40,800 nucleotides of DNA from Treponema sp. (lineage in GTDB: Bacteria; Spirochaetota; Spirochaetia; Treponematales; Treponemataceae), in contig JAILIC010000038.1 of NCBI GenBank assembly GCA_024695475.1, forward strand, positions 1 through 40,800. The letters run 5' to 3'. A model generated the notes under the pieces. The model saw only the letters and a program-made list of their open reading frames with translations. It searched no databases and was not told the DNA's origin. The position numbers and the translations under genes are program-made. How positions within the stretch are numbered: the first letter of the stretch is position 1; each line of letters starts with the position of its first letter. This document shows, piece by piece, positions 7,634 to 16,401 of this stretch.

Positions 7634-9225
7634 TGAATTTTTCCAGAAAAAGTGGTGTTTTATTACATCCAACATCTTTGCCAGGGTCTGCAGGTATTGG
7701 AACGCTTGGCAAGTCAGCCTATGCGTTTGTAGATTGGCTTTTACAGGCTGGACAGACTTTGTGGCAAATTTTGCCGCTTGGTCCAACGGGGTATGGTGAC
7801 TCACCATATGCTTCATTTTCAACCTATGCAGGCAATCCGTTGTTAATAGACTTTGATTTATTGGCAATGAATCAGCGGGCAACTCCTGAAATGATAGTTC
7901 CTCCTGATTATATTAAAACTGAGGGACCTGTTGATTTTGGAGCGGTAGTATACTGGAAAAATGCTGTGCTGAAACAGGCCGCTGCATGGTTTTTGAAGCA
8001 TGGTTCAAAAAGTGATGTGGATTCATATAAGAAGTTTACTGTAGATAATGCATTTTGGCTTGATGATTATGCAGCGTTTATGACTATAAAGGAACATTAT
8101 GATGTCCTTGCTCAGGAACAGGGATGTGCTGGTATCTGGCATAGTTTTTGGCCAAAAGAACTTGGTGCTCATGATCTAAAGGCTGTTCAGGCTTGGAGTG
8201 TTGCACATGCTGATGCTGTCGAAGTAATTAAAGTGATACAGTATTTCTTTTTTGATCAATGGCATGCATTGAAAGCGTATGCAAATAGACATTGTATTTC
8301 TATAATAGGCGATATTCCTATTTTTGTTGCGCCGGATTCTTCTGATGTATGGGCTCATCAGTCCTGTTTTCAGGTAGATGAGCACGGTGTACCAAAAGCT
8401 GTTGCTGGAGTTCCCCCTGATTATTTTAGTGCTACGGGGCAGTTATGGGGCAATCCGCTCTATGATTGGGATACGATGAAAGCTGATGGCTATCAATGGT
8501 GGATTGCGCGTATACGTCATATGTTGCAGCTGGTTGATTATGTGCGCATAGATCATTTTAGAGGGTTTGAGGCGTATTGGTCTGTCCCGTATGGGGAACA
8601 GACTGCTGTTCATGGCACTTGGATAAAAGGTCCTGGATATGATTTGTTTGCAGCAATAAAAAAAGAGTTAGGAGATATTCCTGTTATAGCTGAAGATTTG
8701 GGCGTCATTACGGATGAAGTTCGTGATTTGCGTGACAAATGCGAGTTTCCTGGTATGAAGGTATTGCAATTTGCATTTAGTCCTGACGAGGCAAAACAAG
8801 CTGGAATGGTAAATGCATTTTTACCACATACATTTACTGGTCCATGCATTGCTTATACTGGTACCCATGATAATCAGACTATGCAAGGCTGGCTTTGTTC
8901 CGCTTCTGATAAAGAAGTCCAGTTGGTGGCTTCGTATTGTGCTGGAGAGGCGGTGAGTATAGCAGATGCTCGTGCGCAAGTAGCCAATGGTACGTTATGT
9001 AAAAAATTGGTTGCGTTGGTTTTTGCATCAACGGCATGTTTTGCATTGATTCCATTACAGGATGTGTTTGCTATTGGTGATGAAGGACGTATGAATATGC
9101 CGTCAACAACTGGTAGCAACTGGAGTTGGAGAGTCTCTGCTTCGTTACTGACTGATGCTGAGGCTCAAAAACTCCATTATTTGTCATATTTGTATGGAAG
9201 AAATATAAAAAAAGGTGAAAAGTAG
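7633..9225 (+). CDS. malQ: 4-alpha-glucanotransferase (amylomaltase, GH77)
   Basis: MalQ transfers alpha-1,4-glucan segments between maltodextrins in the cytoplasm. The 530-residue protein starts with the family signature SGVLLHPTSLPG and shows the catalytic regions in order: DYVRIDHFRGF (nucleophile Asp), VIAEDLGVI (acid/base Glu) and GTHDNQT (transition-state Asp). The start at 7633 is preferred to the in-frame ATG at 7555 because the extra 26 residues are not part of the family and would run through the promoter. It is the first gene of a set with the two chromate transporter genes, only 3 bases upstream of the first. No other glycogen or maltodextrin gene is in the window. Confidence 0.92.
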   Translation: MNFSRKSGVLLHPTSLPGSAGIGTLGKSAYAFVDWLLQAGQTLWQILPLGPTGYGDSPYASFSTYAGNPLLIDFDLLAMNQRATPEMIVPPDYIKTEGPVDFGAVVYWKNAVLKQAAAWFLKHGSKSDVDSYKKFTVDNAFWLDDYAAFMTIKEHYDVLAQEQGCAGIWHSFWPKELGAHDLKAVQAWSVAHADAVEVIKVIQYFFFDQWHALKAYANRHCISIIGDIPIFVAPDSSDVWAHQSCFQVDEHGVPKAVAGVPPDYFSATGQLWGNPLYDWDTMKADGYQWWIARIRHMLQLVDYVRIDHFRGFEAYWSVPYGEQTAVHGTWIKGPGYDLFAAIKKELGDIPVIAEDLGVITDEVRDLRDKCEFPGMKVLQFAFSPDEAKQAGMVNAFLPHTFTGPCIAYTGTHDNQTMQGWLCSASDKEVQLVASYCAGEAVSIADARAQVANGTLCKKLVALVFASTACFALIPLQDVFAIGDEGRMNMPSTTGSNWSWRVSASLLTDAEAQKLHYLSYLYGRNIKKGEK

Positions 9226-9228
9226 ATT

Positions 9229-9816
9229 ATGTCTTTGAAAGCATCATTGTTAGTAGATCTCTATGTAACATTTGCCAAAATAGGTTCTGTTACCTTTGGT
9301 GGTGGTGTTGCTATGTTGCCTATTCTAGAACGTGAATTGATTGATAAAAAAAAGTGGATGACAAGTGACGAAATGCTTGATTATTATGCTATTAGTCAAT
9401 CGACTCCTGGTATTATCGCAGTTAATGTGGCGACTTTTATTGGCCATAAACAGGCTGGTACCTTGGGTGGTATCGTTGCCACGATGGGGATTGTTACTCC
9501 GTCGCTTGTTATTATTTCTCTTATAGCACATTTTATTGGAGCAATTAACCATATTGCTTGGGTACGAAAAGGTTTAATGGGCATTAACATCGGTGTGGCT
9601 GCAAATTTAACCTATGCTACTATCAATATGAGTAAAAAAACAGTTAAGAATATACTAGGTGCCTTTTTGTTTATAGCAGCATTTATTCTCATTTTCTTTT
9701 TAAAAGTGAGTACGATATATGTTATTTTTGGGGCTGCGGCAATTGGTATTGTATATGCGCTTATTACTGGCTCGCTCGAATTAAAAAAACAGGATAAAGG
9801 ATTAGATCATGAGTAA
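9229..9816 (+). CDS. chrA: Chromate transporter family, half-size subunit A
   Basis: A 195-residue membrane protein of the CHR family, short form. The motif GSVTFGGGVAMLPILE near residues 18-34 and STPGIIAVNVATFIG near 58-72 are the family signatures, followed by several hydrophobic segments. Short CHR proteins come in tandem pairs that act together as one full transporter; the partner follows with an 8-base overlap. Family members export chromate or take up sulfate-like anions, but the substrate of treponemal members is not known from sequence. Confidence 0.85.
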   Translation: MSLKASLLVDLYVTFAKIGSVTFGGGVAMLPILERELIDKKKWMTSDEMLDYYAISQSTPGIIAVNVATFIGHKQAGTLGGIVATMGIVTPSLVIISLIAHFIGAINHIAWVRKGLMGINIGVAANLTYATINMSKKTVKNILGAFLFIAAFILIFFLKVSTIYVIFGAAAIGIVYALITGSLELKKQDKGLDHE

Positions 9817-10393
9817 TGTACCTTCGCTATTATTGTTATTTGGTATCTTTTTTTATGTAGGGTTGTTTACTATAGGCGGGGGGCTTGTGGCCATTACCTT
9901 GATGCAGCAAACGCTGGTCTCCAGAGGGTATATAACGCAGGAATCCTTTTACAATATGGTCGCTATTTCAGAGTCAACGCCTGGACCAATAGGCATGAAT
10001 ATGGCAACTTATATTGGTAATGAGTTTTATGGTGTTCCTGGTGCTATTATAACTACGAGCGGTCAGGTGCTTCCTTCTTTGATTTGTATTTTGATTATTG
10101 CTCATTTCTTTTCGAAGTTTCAGGAAAAACCGATTATCAAGGCTGCATTTTCTACACTGCGACCGGCTACTACAGGAATCATTCTTATTGCTACTGCACA
10201 GGTGTTTTCACTTGCTTTGCTAAACATTCCTACTTCGATTACCGTCCTTGCAACAGTATCAGGCTGGATTGATCTATTTAAGTGGCCTTCGGTAGCGTTT
10301 TATGTAGTATCGCTTATTGCGTTGTTTAAAACAAAATTACACCCTGTAGTCATTATTGCCGCTGGTGCAATTTTTGGTATTTTATGTTTATAA
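9809..10393 (+). CDS. chrA: Chromate transporter family, half-size subunit B
   Basis: The second half of the CHR pair, 194 residues. It repeats the same signatures in the same order, GLFTIGGGLVAITLMQQ and STPGPIGMNMATYIG, which shows the two genes arose by duplication. Several membrane segments follow. Overlap with the first subunit indicates coupled translation and a heteromeric transporter with antiparallel halves, as proposed for this family. Confidence 0.85.
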   Translation: MSNVPSLLLLFGIFFYVGLFTIGGGLVAITLMQQTLVSRGYITQESFYNMVAISESTPGPIGMNMATYIGNEFYGVPGAIITTSGQVLPSLICILIIAHFFSKFQEKPIIKAAFSTLRPATTGIILIATAQVFSLALLNIPTSITVLATVSGWIDLFKWPSVAFYVVSLIALFKTKLHPVVIIAAGAIFGILCL

Positions 10394-10422
10394 TGTAGAT
10401 AAGGACATTTTTGTACATGCCC

Positions 10423-10460
10423 TTAACAAAATGATAAGGAATGGTATAAAATAGAAGCTA
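10423..10460 (+). promoter_or_regulatory. deoD promoter with near-zero leader
   Basis: TTAACA (10423-10428) and TAAAAT (10447-10452) with an 18-base spacer, or TATAAA (10445-10450) with 16, form a promoter whose predicted start lies 1-3 bases before the deoD ATG at 10460. No Shine-Dalgarno sequence is placed at a working distance. Confidence 0.45.
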
Positions 10461-11170
10461 TGAGTACACATATTAATGCACCTGAAGGTGCCATTGCTCA
10501 GGCAGTATTATTGCCTGGTGACCCATTACGGGCAAAGTTTATTGCAGAGAATTTTCTTGAAGATGCAAAATGTTACAATGAAGTGCGTGGAATGTATGGA
10601 TTTACCGGTACATACAAAGGCAAGAAAGTTTCTGTTCAGGGTACAGGGATGGGACAGCCCTCTTTGTCTATCTACGTTAACGAGTTATTCCAGTTTTATG
10701 GCGTACAGACTGCTATTCGTATTGGTACTTGTGGCGCTATTCATGAATCTACAAAAGTTCGTGATACTATCATAGTTAATGCCGCTTGTACTGACTCATC
10801 TTTGATGAATCAGCGTTTTGGTGATTTACATTTTGCTCCTTCTGCTAATTTTGATTTGTTGCTAAAGGCATATCAGGTAGCAAAGGATATGGGAATCCGC
10901 TATCAGGTTGGTCCATGTACTTCAAGTGATTTGTTCTATGATGAAAATGAAAACTGGAGATTGTGGGCAAAATATGGTGTTCTAGGTATAGAGATGGAAG
11001 CTGCTGAACTTTATACTTTGGCTGCAAAGTATGGACGTAAAGCTCTTGCTATATTGACTGTTAGTGACCATATTGTTACTGGTGAAAAAACAACTGCAGA
11101 AGAACGCCAGCTTACCTTTGCAAATATGATTAAGGTTGCATTGGAAACTGCTGTTAGCGTAACTGAATAA
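10460..11170 (+). CDS. deoD: Purine nucleoside phosphorylase, DeoD type
   Basis: This enzyme splits purine (deoxy)ribonucleosides with phosphate to the base and (deoxy)ribose 1-phosphate, a salvage reaction. At 236 residues it has the usual length for the hexameric bacterial type. Signatures are [14 protein letters not shown] at the N-terminus, [24 protein letters not shown], the substrate-binding [10 protein letters not shown] and the catalytic-Asp segment VSDHIVTGE. The gene follows chrA by 66 bases under its own likely promoter and precedes the nucleotidyltransferase by 19 bases. Confidence 0.93.
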   Translation: MSTHINAPEGAIAQAVLLPGDPLRAKFIAENFLEDAKCYNEVRGMYGFTGTYKGKKVSVQGTGMGQPSLSIYVNELFQFYGVQTAIRIGTCGAIHESTKVRDTIIVNAACTDSSLMNQRFGDLHFAPSANFDLLLKAYQVAKDMGIRYQVGPCTSSDLFYDENENWRLWAKYGVLGIEMEAAELYTLAAKYGRKALAILTVSDHIVTGEKTTAEERQLTFANMIKVALETAVSVTE

Positions 11171-11189
11171 AAAAAACGAGGAAATATAT

Positions 11190-12107
11190 ATGAAACCTAC
11201 TCTTTTGGTTTTGGCTGCCGGTATGGGAAGCCGCTATGGTGGTGTCAAACAGATTGATTCAGTTGGACTCCATAATGAGTGCTTGTTGGACTATGCTACT
11301 TTTGATGCAAAAAAAGTTGGATTTGGTAATGTTGTATATATTATCCGTAAGGATATAGAAAAAGACTTTAGGGAACGTCTGTTTGATCGTGTTGCTCGTA
11401 ATTTTGATGCATCATATGTATTTCAGACTCATGATGCTCTTTTAACTCCTGAGCAGATTGCTGTATCAACAGAGCGTACAAAGCCTTGGGGTACTATCCA
11501 TGCAGTATTATGTGCTCGTGATGCTATAAAAGCTCCTTTTGCTGTAATTAATGCAGATGACTATTATGGTCGTCAGGCATTTGAGACTCTGGGTGGATAC
11601 CTTGCTGGTATAAATAACGATTGCACCGAACATGCTATGGTCGGTTATGTACTGGGTAATACCATGAGCCGCAGTGGTTCTGTATCTCGTGGTGTTTGTA
11701 CGGTTAAAAATGGCTATCTTGAAAAGATTGTAGAAACTCTTAAGATTTACTACAAGACTCCAACAAGTGATGATATTGTAAGTCTTGTTGATGATAAAGA
11801 AGTTGCTATGACTGGTAAAGAATGGGTAAGTATGAATCTCTTTGGATTTAGTCCAAAAGCTTTTGAAGAGTTTGATTTATACTGGCAGAATTTTATCAAG
11901 AATAATGCCACGAGTCCTAAGGCAGAAGCTTTGCTTCCTGTTGCAGCGGGAGATATTATTGAACATAAGAAGGGTGCTATCAGGGTATTTACTTCATCTG
12001 AAAGCTGGTTTGGTATGACATATCCAGAGGATAAAGCTATTGTAAAAGCAGAAATTGCTAAAAAGATTGCCAGTGGCTATTATCCTGATCAGTTGTGGGA
12101 AAAATAA
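11190..12107 (+). CDS. Sugar nucleotidyltransferase-like protein
   Basis: A 305-residue GT-A fold protein of the NTP_transferase group. The signature LVLAAGMGSRYGGVKQID at residues 5-22 binds the nucleotide, and VINADDYYG near 127-135 carries the metal-binding aspartates. This group makes NDP-sugars or CDP-alcohols from a sugar phosphate and NTP; which one is not clear. Its position between deoD and manA suggests hexose-phosphate activation, but that is inference. GAGGA lies 8 bases before the ATG. Transcription should end at the hairpin at 12134-12169. Confidence 0.75.
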   Translation: MKPTLLVLAAGMGSRYGGVKQIDSVGLHNECLLDYATFDAKKVGFGNVVYIIRKDIEKDFRERLFDRVARNFDASYVFQTHDALLTPEQIAVSTERTKPWGTIHAVLCARDAIKAPFAVINADDYYGRQAFETLGGYLAGINNDCTEHAMVGYVLGNTMSRSGSVSRGVCTVKNGYLEKIVETLKIYYKTPTSDDIVSLVDDKEVAMTGKEWVSMNLFGFSPKAFEEFDLYWQNFIKNNATSPKAEALLPVAAGDIIEHKKGAIRVFTSSESWFGMTYPEDKAIVKAEIAKKIASGYYPDQLWEK

Positions 12108-12133
12108 GAAAATCTCTAAGGAGAGTGGTAAAG

Positions 12134-12169
12134 AAGGTAGCTTAGTATGTGACTAGCTACCTTTTTTTT
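12134..12169 (+). terminator. Rho-independent terminator
   Basis: A perfect 9-bp stem, AAGGTAGCT (12134-12142) with AGCTACCTT (12155-12163), is followed directly by a run of T. It ends the deoD-nucleotidyltransferase transcript just before manA. Confidence 0.85.
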
Positions 12170-12184
12170 ACACGGTTGATATAT

Positions 12185-12997
12185 ATGATAAAATTAAGTC
12201 CTGTCCTATCTGAAAAAATATGGGGATATGAACAATGGATTGCATCTACTCATCCAAATGGTTTGCAGAAAAACTTTTATGATGCTATTGGTGGGGAGTA
12301 TCCATTACTGATAAAGATTATTCAGGCTGATGAGACATTATCTGTTCAAGTACATCCGGATGATGAAGCTGCAGCCCGTCTTGAAAATGATCGTGGTAAA
12401 ACTGAGTGTTGGTATGTATTGGATGCAAAGCCTGATGCTCAACTTGTCTATGGTCTCAAGGAACAGTATTCTTCTGAAGATTTACGTAAGGCAATTGCTG
12501 ATAATCGATTAGAAGATTATCTTCATTTTGTTCCTGTACATAAAGGTGATTTTATTTTTATTCCTGCAGGTACGGTACACGCCATTGGTGGTGGTATGCG
12601 CTTGCTCGAAACGCAACAGTCTTGTGATATCACGTATCGTTTGTATGATTGGGGACGTCCTCGTGAGTTGCATGTTGAAAAGGGACTGCAGGTTATTAAA
12701 CATGATGGTTCCAGTTCTATAGGACAATTTCCAGGTGAATTTGCTTGTCAGTATTTTACTTTGAGAAGTGTTCATATTTCAGGTGGATTTAGCATGCTTG
12801 TTGAAAAAGGTGAAAAACCTGAAGATTGGCAATTGCTTTACTGCCTAGATGGTCAGGGAACAATAAAGAATAGTGGGCAAGATAATCAAATGAATCTTCA
12901 GGCAGAAGATATTGTTGCTCTTGCTCCTGGTGAAAAAATAACACTGGAAGGTAGTATGAATATAATGCTTATCCGGTGTGGAAATCATCCATCATGA
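12185..12997 (+). CDS. manA: Mannose-6-phosphate isomerase, class I
   Basis: The zinc enzyme interconverts mannose 6-phosphate and fructose 6-phosphate. It has 270 residues with the metal ligands visible in the cupin fold: QVHPDDEAA (Gln, His), the Glu in TECWYVLD, and GTVHAIGGG (His). The start at 12185 (MIKLSPVLSEKIWG) matches the family; the longer frame from a GTG at 12149 begins inside the terminator hairpin and is rejected. No Shine-Dalgarno sequence precedes this ATG and no clear promoter is visible in the 16 bases after the terminator, so how it is expressed is unclear. Confidence 0.9.
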   Translation: MIKLSPVLSEKIWGYEQWIASTHPNGLQKNFYDAIGGEYPLLIKIIQADETLSVQVHPDDEAAARLENDRGKTECWYVLDAKPDAQLVYGLKEQYSSEDLRKAIADNRLEDYLHFVPVHKGDFIFIPAGTVHAIGGGMRLLETQQSCDITYRLYDWGRPRELHVEKGLQVIKHDGSSSIGQFPGEFACQYFTLRSVHISGGFSMLVEKGEKPEDWQLLYCLDGQGTIKNSGQDNQMNLQAEDIVALAPGEKITLEGSMNIMLIRCGNHPS

Positions 12998-13041
12998 AAA
13001 AAAGGACCCAGTACCTTTTCAGGTACCGGGTCTTTTTTTTT
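12998..13041. terminator. Bidirectional terminator between manA and the EF-G-like gene
   Basis: GGACCCAGTACC (13004-13015) pairs with GGTACCGGGTCT (13022-13033) with a single A-C mismatch. A run of A precedes and a run of T follows, so the hairpin can stop transcription from both sides. It sits between convergent genes. Confidence 0.85.
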
Positions 13042-13078
13042 GGGCCCATGAGCCCGTAATGCCGTTCACAGCCTCCTC

Positions 13079-15175
13079 TTATTGCTGTTTTGCGGCTTCC
13101 TCCTTTTGTATCTCCTTTGCTTTTGCTATGATGGTTTCGGCAAGTTTGCCGGTAACTGGATCATAGTGATCAAAGGATGTTTCAAAACTTCCTGTTGAAC
13201 TGGTTATTGAGCGTAAATCAATTGCATAGCGTAATAGTTCTGCTTGTGGTATTTGAGCTTTGATTTCTTCAATACCATTACCGATTGCATTTTGACCGAG
13301 AATACGACCTCTCCGAGATGAAACATCAGACATAATATCGCCAAGATATTTTGTTTCGGCTAATATTGAAACATTCATGATTGGCTCGAGAAGTATGGCA
13401 CTTGCATTTCGCATTGCGTCAGCGAGTGCATTGCGTGCTGCTATTTGGAATGCTAAGTCGCTGGAATCTACGGGATGATCTTTACCATCGAGAACAGTGA
13501 CTGCAATGTCAACAACTGGATAGCCGGCAAGTACGCCGTGTTCCATTGATTGTTTGACACCTTTTTCGACACCAGGTATGTAGTTCTTTGGTATTGCTCC
13601 ACCAAATACGGCATTGGTAAACTTGTAATTATCACCTCGAGCGAGTGGCTCGACTGAAAGAACAACTTTAGCATACTGTCCATGACCACCAGATTGCTTT
13701 TTATGAGTGTATTCTGCCTCTGCTTTACGTTGTATGGTTTCACGATATGCTATACGAGGGACGGCTGTTTGTACCTCGATATTGTTTTCGGTTTTTATGC
13801 GATCAAGAAGGATTGCAAGATGTAGTTCGCCCATGCCACTGAGTACATTCTGTCGTGTTTCTGAGTTGTATACATAGGTAATGGTACGGTCTGTTTCTGT
13901 ACTTTTAAAGAGAATATCAGAAATTTTAGCTTCTTTTTTCTTGTCGTCTGAGAAAATGGCAACAGAATAAACTGGTTCTGGACTGCGTAATGGCTTATAG
14001 GGGAGTGCATTTACATCTGCGGCAAGCGTATCGCTTGTTTTTGCTGTTGCGAGTTTTGTTGCGATACAAATATCTCCAGCTTGTACGGAAGAAACTTCAA
14101 TAAGTTTTTTACCGATACAACGGTATAACTTATTGATTTTTTCCTTTTTGCCTTGATTGATATTATTAAGCTCACTTTCTGCTTGTAAGGTACCTGTAAC
14201 AACTTTCATATAGGAAAGCTTACCACTAAATTGATCACCTGCGGTTTTGACGATGAATGCGCTGACTGGATTTTCTGGCTGTATTTTGACAGTGGCAGGA
14301 TCTCCATTTGCTGTTACCGTTGTTTCCAGTCTCTGCAATGGAGAAGGCCCTAAATCTGCGATAAATTGCAACAGAGACGTAAGACCAGAGTTGTGTAGTG
14401 GATCACCAGCAAAGCAGGGAACTATTTTGTTGTCTGCAAATGCATTTTTGATACCAAGTACTACTTCTTCGTCAGTCAGTTCTCCTTCATCGATAAACTT
14501 TACTAATAAGTCATCATCACCTTCTGCTGCAGAACCTAACAATACATTGTGTGCCTGCTCATAGGCTTCTTTATATTCCTCAGGGATTGCACCTTCTGTT
14601 TCAAGTTCATCTTCCTTATCAGATTTGAAGTAGGCTTTTTTATGCAATACATCAATAACTCCTTTGTATGAGGAGCCTGAACCCATAGGAATGGTTATAG
14701 GTGTGATTTCGACATTAAACTCGTCATGAACACCTTGACTGGCGGCACTAAAATTGCTGCGAGAATCATCCAGTCTGTTGATAAACAGTAAACGTGGTTT
14801 GCCTCGACGATCTAACTCACGCCACAGTTTTGCAGTTTCGACTTGAGTACCAGTTCGTGAATCTAGGAGCATGACGGCACATTCACTGGATCTAAATGCA
14901 GATATTACTTCTCCGATAAAATCGGCTGATCCTGGAGTATCCCATATATTGATTATAGCATTATTACACGGTATATGTGCAAGTGAAGCGTATATTGATA
15001 TGTGTCGAGCTATCTCTTCTGGAGAAGAGTCACTCACAGTTTTACCGGAATCGGTAAAAGCTGGTTTTGAAATCATTTTACCGGCAAAAAGAAGATGCTC
15101 TAGCAAAGTCGTCTTGCCGGTTTGACCATGACCTGCTATAGCAACGTTCCGAACATTTTTAGTTTCAAAATCCAT
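13079..15175 (-). CDS. EF-G paralogue (EF-G2-like translational GTPase)
   Basis: A 698-residue five-domain GTPase of the elongation factor G superfamily, cytoplasmic and ribosome-associated by family. G1 is GHGQTGKT (15-22), G3 is DTPGSADF (79-86) and G4 is NRLD (133-136). These differ from canonical EF-G (AHIDAGKT, DTPGHVDF, NKMD); the histidine after DTPG that positions water for GTP hydrolysis is serine here. Domain IV and V follow, with the segment QSGGHGQYAKVVLSVEP typical of EF-G. The differences place it in the EF-G-like paralogue group and not as the main translocase. AGAGGT lies 8 bases before the ATG. Confidence 0.87.
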   Translation of the reverse strand: MDFETKNVRNVAIAGHGQTGKTTLLEHLLFAGKMISKPAFTDSGKTVSDSSPEEIARHISIYASLAHIPCNNAIINIWDTPGSADFIGEVISAFRSSECAVMLLDSRTGTQVETAKLWRELDRRGKPRLLFINRLDDSRSNFSAASQGVHDEFNVEITPITIPMGSGSSYKGVIDVLHKKAYFKSDKEDELETEGAIPEEYKEAYEQAHNVLLGSAAEGDDDLLVKFIDEGELTDEEVVLGIKNAFADNKIVPCFAGDPLHNSGLTSLLQFIADLGPSPLQRLETTVTANGDPATVKIQPENPVSAFIVKTAGDQFSGKLSYMKVVTGTLQAESELNNINQGKKEKINKLYRCIGKKLIEVSSVQAGDICIATKLATAKTSDTLAADVNALPYKPLRSPEPVYSVAIFSDDKKKEAKISDILFKSTETDRTITYVYNSETRQNVLSGMGELHLAILLDRIKTENNIEVQTAVPRIAYRETIQRKAEAEYTHKKQSGGHGQYAKVVLSVEPLARGDNYKFTNAVFGGAIPKNYIPGVEKGVKQSMEHGVLAGYPVVDIAVTVLDGKDHPVDSSDLAFQIAARNALADAMRNASAILLEPIMNVSILAETKYLGDIMSDVSSRRGRILGQNAIGNGIEEIKAQIPQAELLRYAIDLRSITSSTGSFETSFDHYDPVTGKLAETIIAKAKEIQKEEAAKQQ

Positions 15176-15196
15176 ACTAGTTACCTCTTGACTTCT

Positions 15197-15226
15197 ATGA
15201 TAAAGGCACTGTGTTTATTTTGTCAA
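15197..15226 (-). promoter_or_regulatory. Promoter of the EF-G-like gene
   Basis: TTGACA (15226-15221), an 18-base spacer and TATCAT (15202-15197) on the minus strand. The predicted leader is about 15 bases and includes the AGAGGT ribosome binding site. Confidence 0.55.
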
Positions 15227-15265
15227 ACAAAAATGTCCGGAGCGTTTTTACTGTTTAGATACCTC

Positions 15266-15718
15266 TTATGCACATCCTACAGTCAAAAGAATGTTTGCAA
15301 AAGTACGTGATTCTCCTGTTGATATGGCAAGACATACTTTATCGCAGGCAGCATCATAGAATTCGTAGCGGCCATAGGCATACATGTCAAGGCCGGTAAT
15401 TGTTCTAAACTCGTCAAAGATTCCAGGTTCATCTTTTTTCTGGATATAGTCCTCAACTTTTTTTGTGCCATCTACTTTTGTGTTAAAAGTACCTGGTATC
15501 ATGACTTCAGCTTTTTCAATGTTGATGACACTCTTTAGTGCTTTTAGAACATCAGTCACTGTTGGAATGTCTTTTGTCAGACCTAGGTATACTTTTGCAG
15601 CATCTCCAGTTTTTTCTGCAAGCGGATAGTTTCCGTCTGCAATCAATACTTTACTGCCATGTCCGCACAATGCCAGCACCTTCATGATTTCTGGATTGAT
15701 ACAATCACAGGTAAACAT
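15266..15718 (-). CDS. rbsD: RbsD/FucU-family sugar mutarotase
   Basis: Proteins of this family interconvert cyclic forms of a sugar (ribose or fucose in the known cases) so that the downstream kinase receives the right anomer. The 150-residue protein begins with the signature NPEIMKVLALCGHGSKVLIADGNYP in pieces typical of the family (the His in CGHG and the Asp in ADGNYP are the catalytic pair region). An AAGGAGG precedes the ATG. It is the last gene of the TRAP/aldolase/kinase cluster, 55 bases after the SIS gene. Whether it works on ribose here is uncertain. Confidence 0.85.
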   Translation of the reverse strand: MFTCDCINPEIMKVLALCGHGSKVLIADGNYPLAEKTGDAAKVYLGLTKDIPTVTDVLKALKSVINIEKAEVMIPGTFNTKVDGTKKVEDYIQKKDEPGIFDEFRTITGLDMYAYGRYEFYDAACDKVCLAISTGESRTFANILLTVGCA

Positions 15719-15773
15719 TTTTTTTCCTCCTTATTTTTGTATACGTAGTTACACAGAAAAGTGCGATTACGTA

Positions 15774-16382
15774 TTACTTTTCGTTTTCACGCAGGTGTCC
15801 CAGTGCTCCACCCGGATGCCATTTTACATATTGCTTTGGATCGAGACCTCGTTCTACCTGCAGATAGAGACTTAAAGCCTGCAATACAAATGACTCGGCA
15901 ATGATTGACATACGTGGTGCTCTATTAAGAGGTCCACCTTCCTGTTTTACTCCTGCAAAGAGAAAAGCTGCACTTTCTTTTGCAAGCCATGACTGTGGAT
16001 TGCCTGCAATACCGATGACTTGGCAACCATTGTTTTTAATGGCTGTGACAGTTGCTTTCATTTCTGCAGTTTCTCCACTGTTTGAAATGAAGATGACAAC
16101 GTCACCAGGTACAAGTTGTCCACATGAACCATGAACAGCTTCTGTACCATGTAAAAAGTAGGTTGGTGTACCTGTAGAAGAAATAAGGGAAGCTGCATAG
16201 CCTGCTATGTGTGCTGGCTTGCCAATTCCTGATACATGCAGACGGAATCCTTTCTTTTTAGCATCGATAATAATATCGCCTGCTTTTTTAATGGCATCAA
16301 AATCCATCTGTGATAGGAATTCTATTGTCTCTGCTTTAGAAATTTCGATAAAGTTATTAAAAGCGTCCTGTTCCTTGCTCAT
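15774..16382 (-). CDS. SIS-domain phosphosugar isomerase (KpsF/GutQ-like, no CBS)
   Basis: A 202-residue SIS-fold protein. The phosphosugar-binding loops are visible as VSGIGKPAHIAGYAA, FLHGTEAVHGSCG and ISNSGETAEMKA, and the C-terminus ends with the arabinose-5-phosphate isomerase feature WHPGGALG. The CBS pair that follows in KpsF/KdsD is absent, as in stand-alone catabolic versions. It likely interconverts an aldose and a ketose phosphate. The start at 16382 (MSKEQDAF) is set by GAGGAG 9 bases upstream; the longer frame from 16421 overlaps the kinase gene. It is the isomerase step of the cluster. Confidence 0.85.
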   Translation of the reverse strand: MSKEQDAFNNFIEISKAETIEFLSQMDFDAIKKAGDIIIDAKKKGFRLHVSGIGKPAHIAGYAASLISSTGTPTYFLHGTEAVHGSCGQLVPGDVVIFISNSGETAEMKATVTAIKNNGCQVIGIAGNPQSWLAKESAAFLFAGVKQEGGPLNRAPRMSIIAESFVLQALSLYLQVERGLDPKQYVKWHPGGALGHLRENEK

Positions 16383-16401
16383 TATGTTGTCTCCTCGTAT
16401 T

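Noticed and set aside
12149-12184. GTG start for ManA
   Set aside because: It lies inside the terminator hairpin and adds residues foreign to the family.
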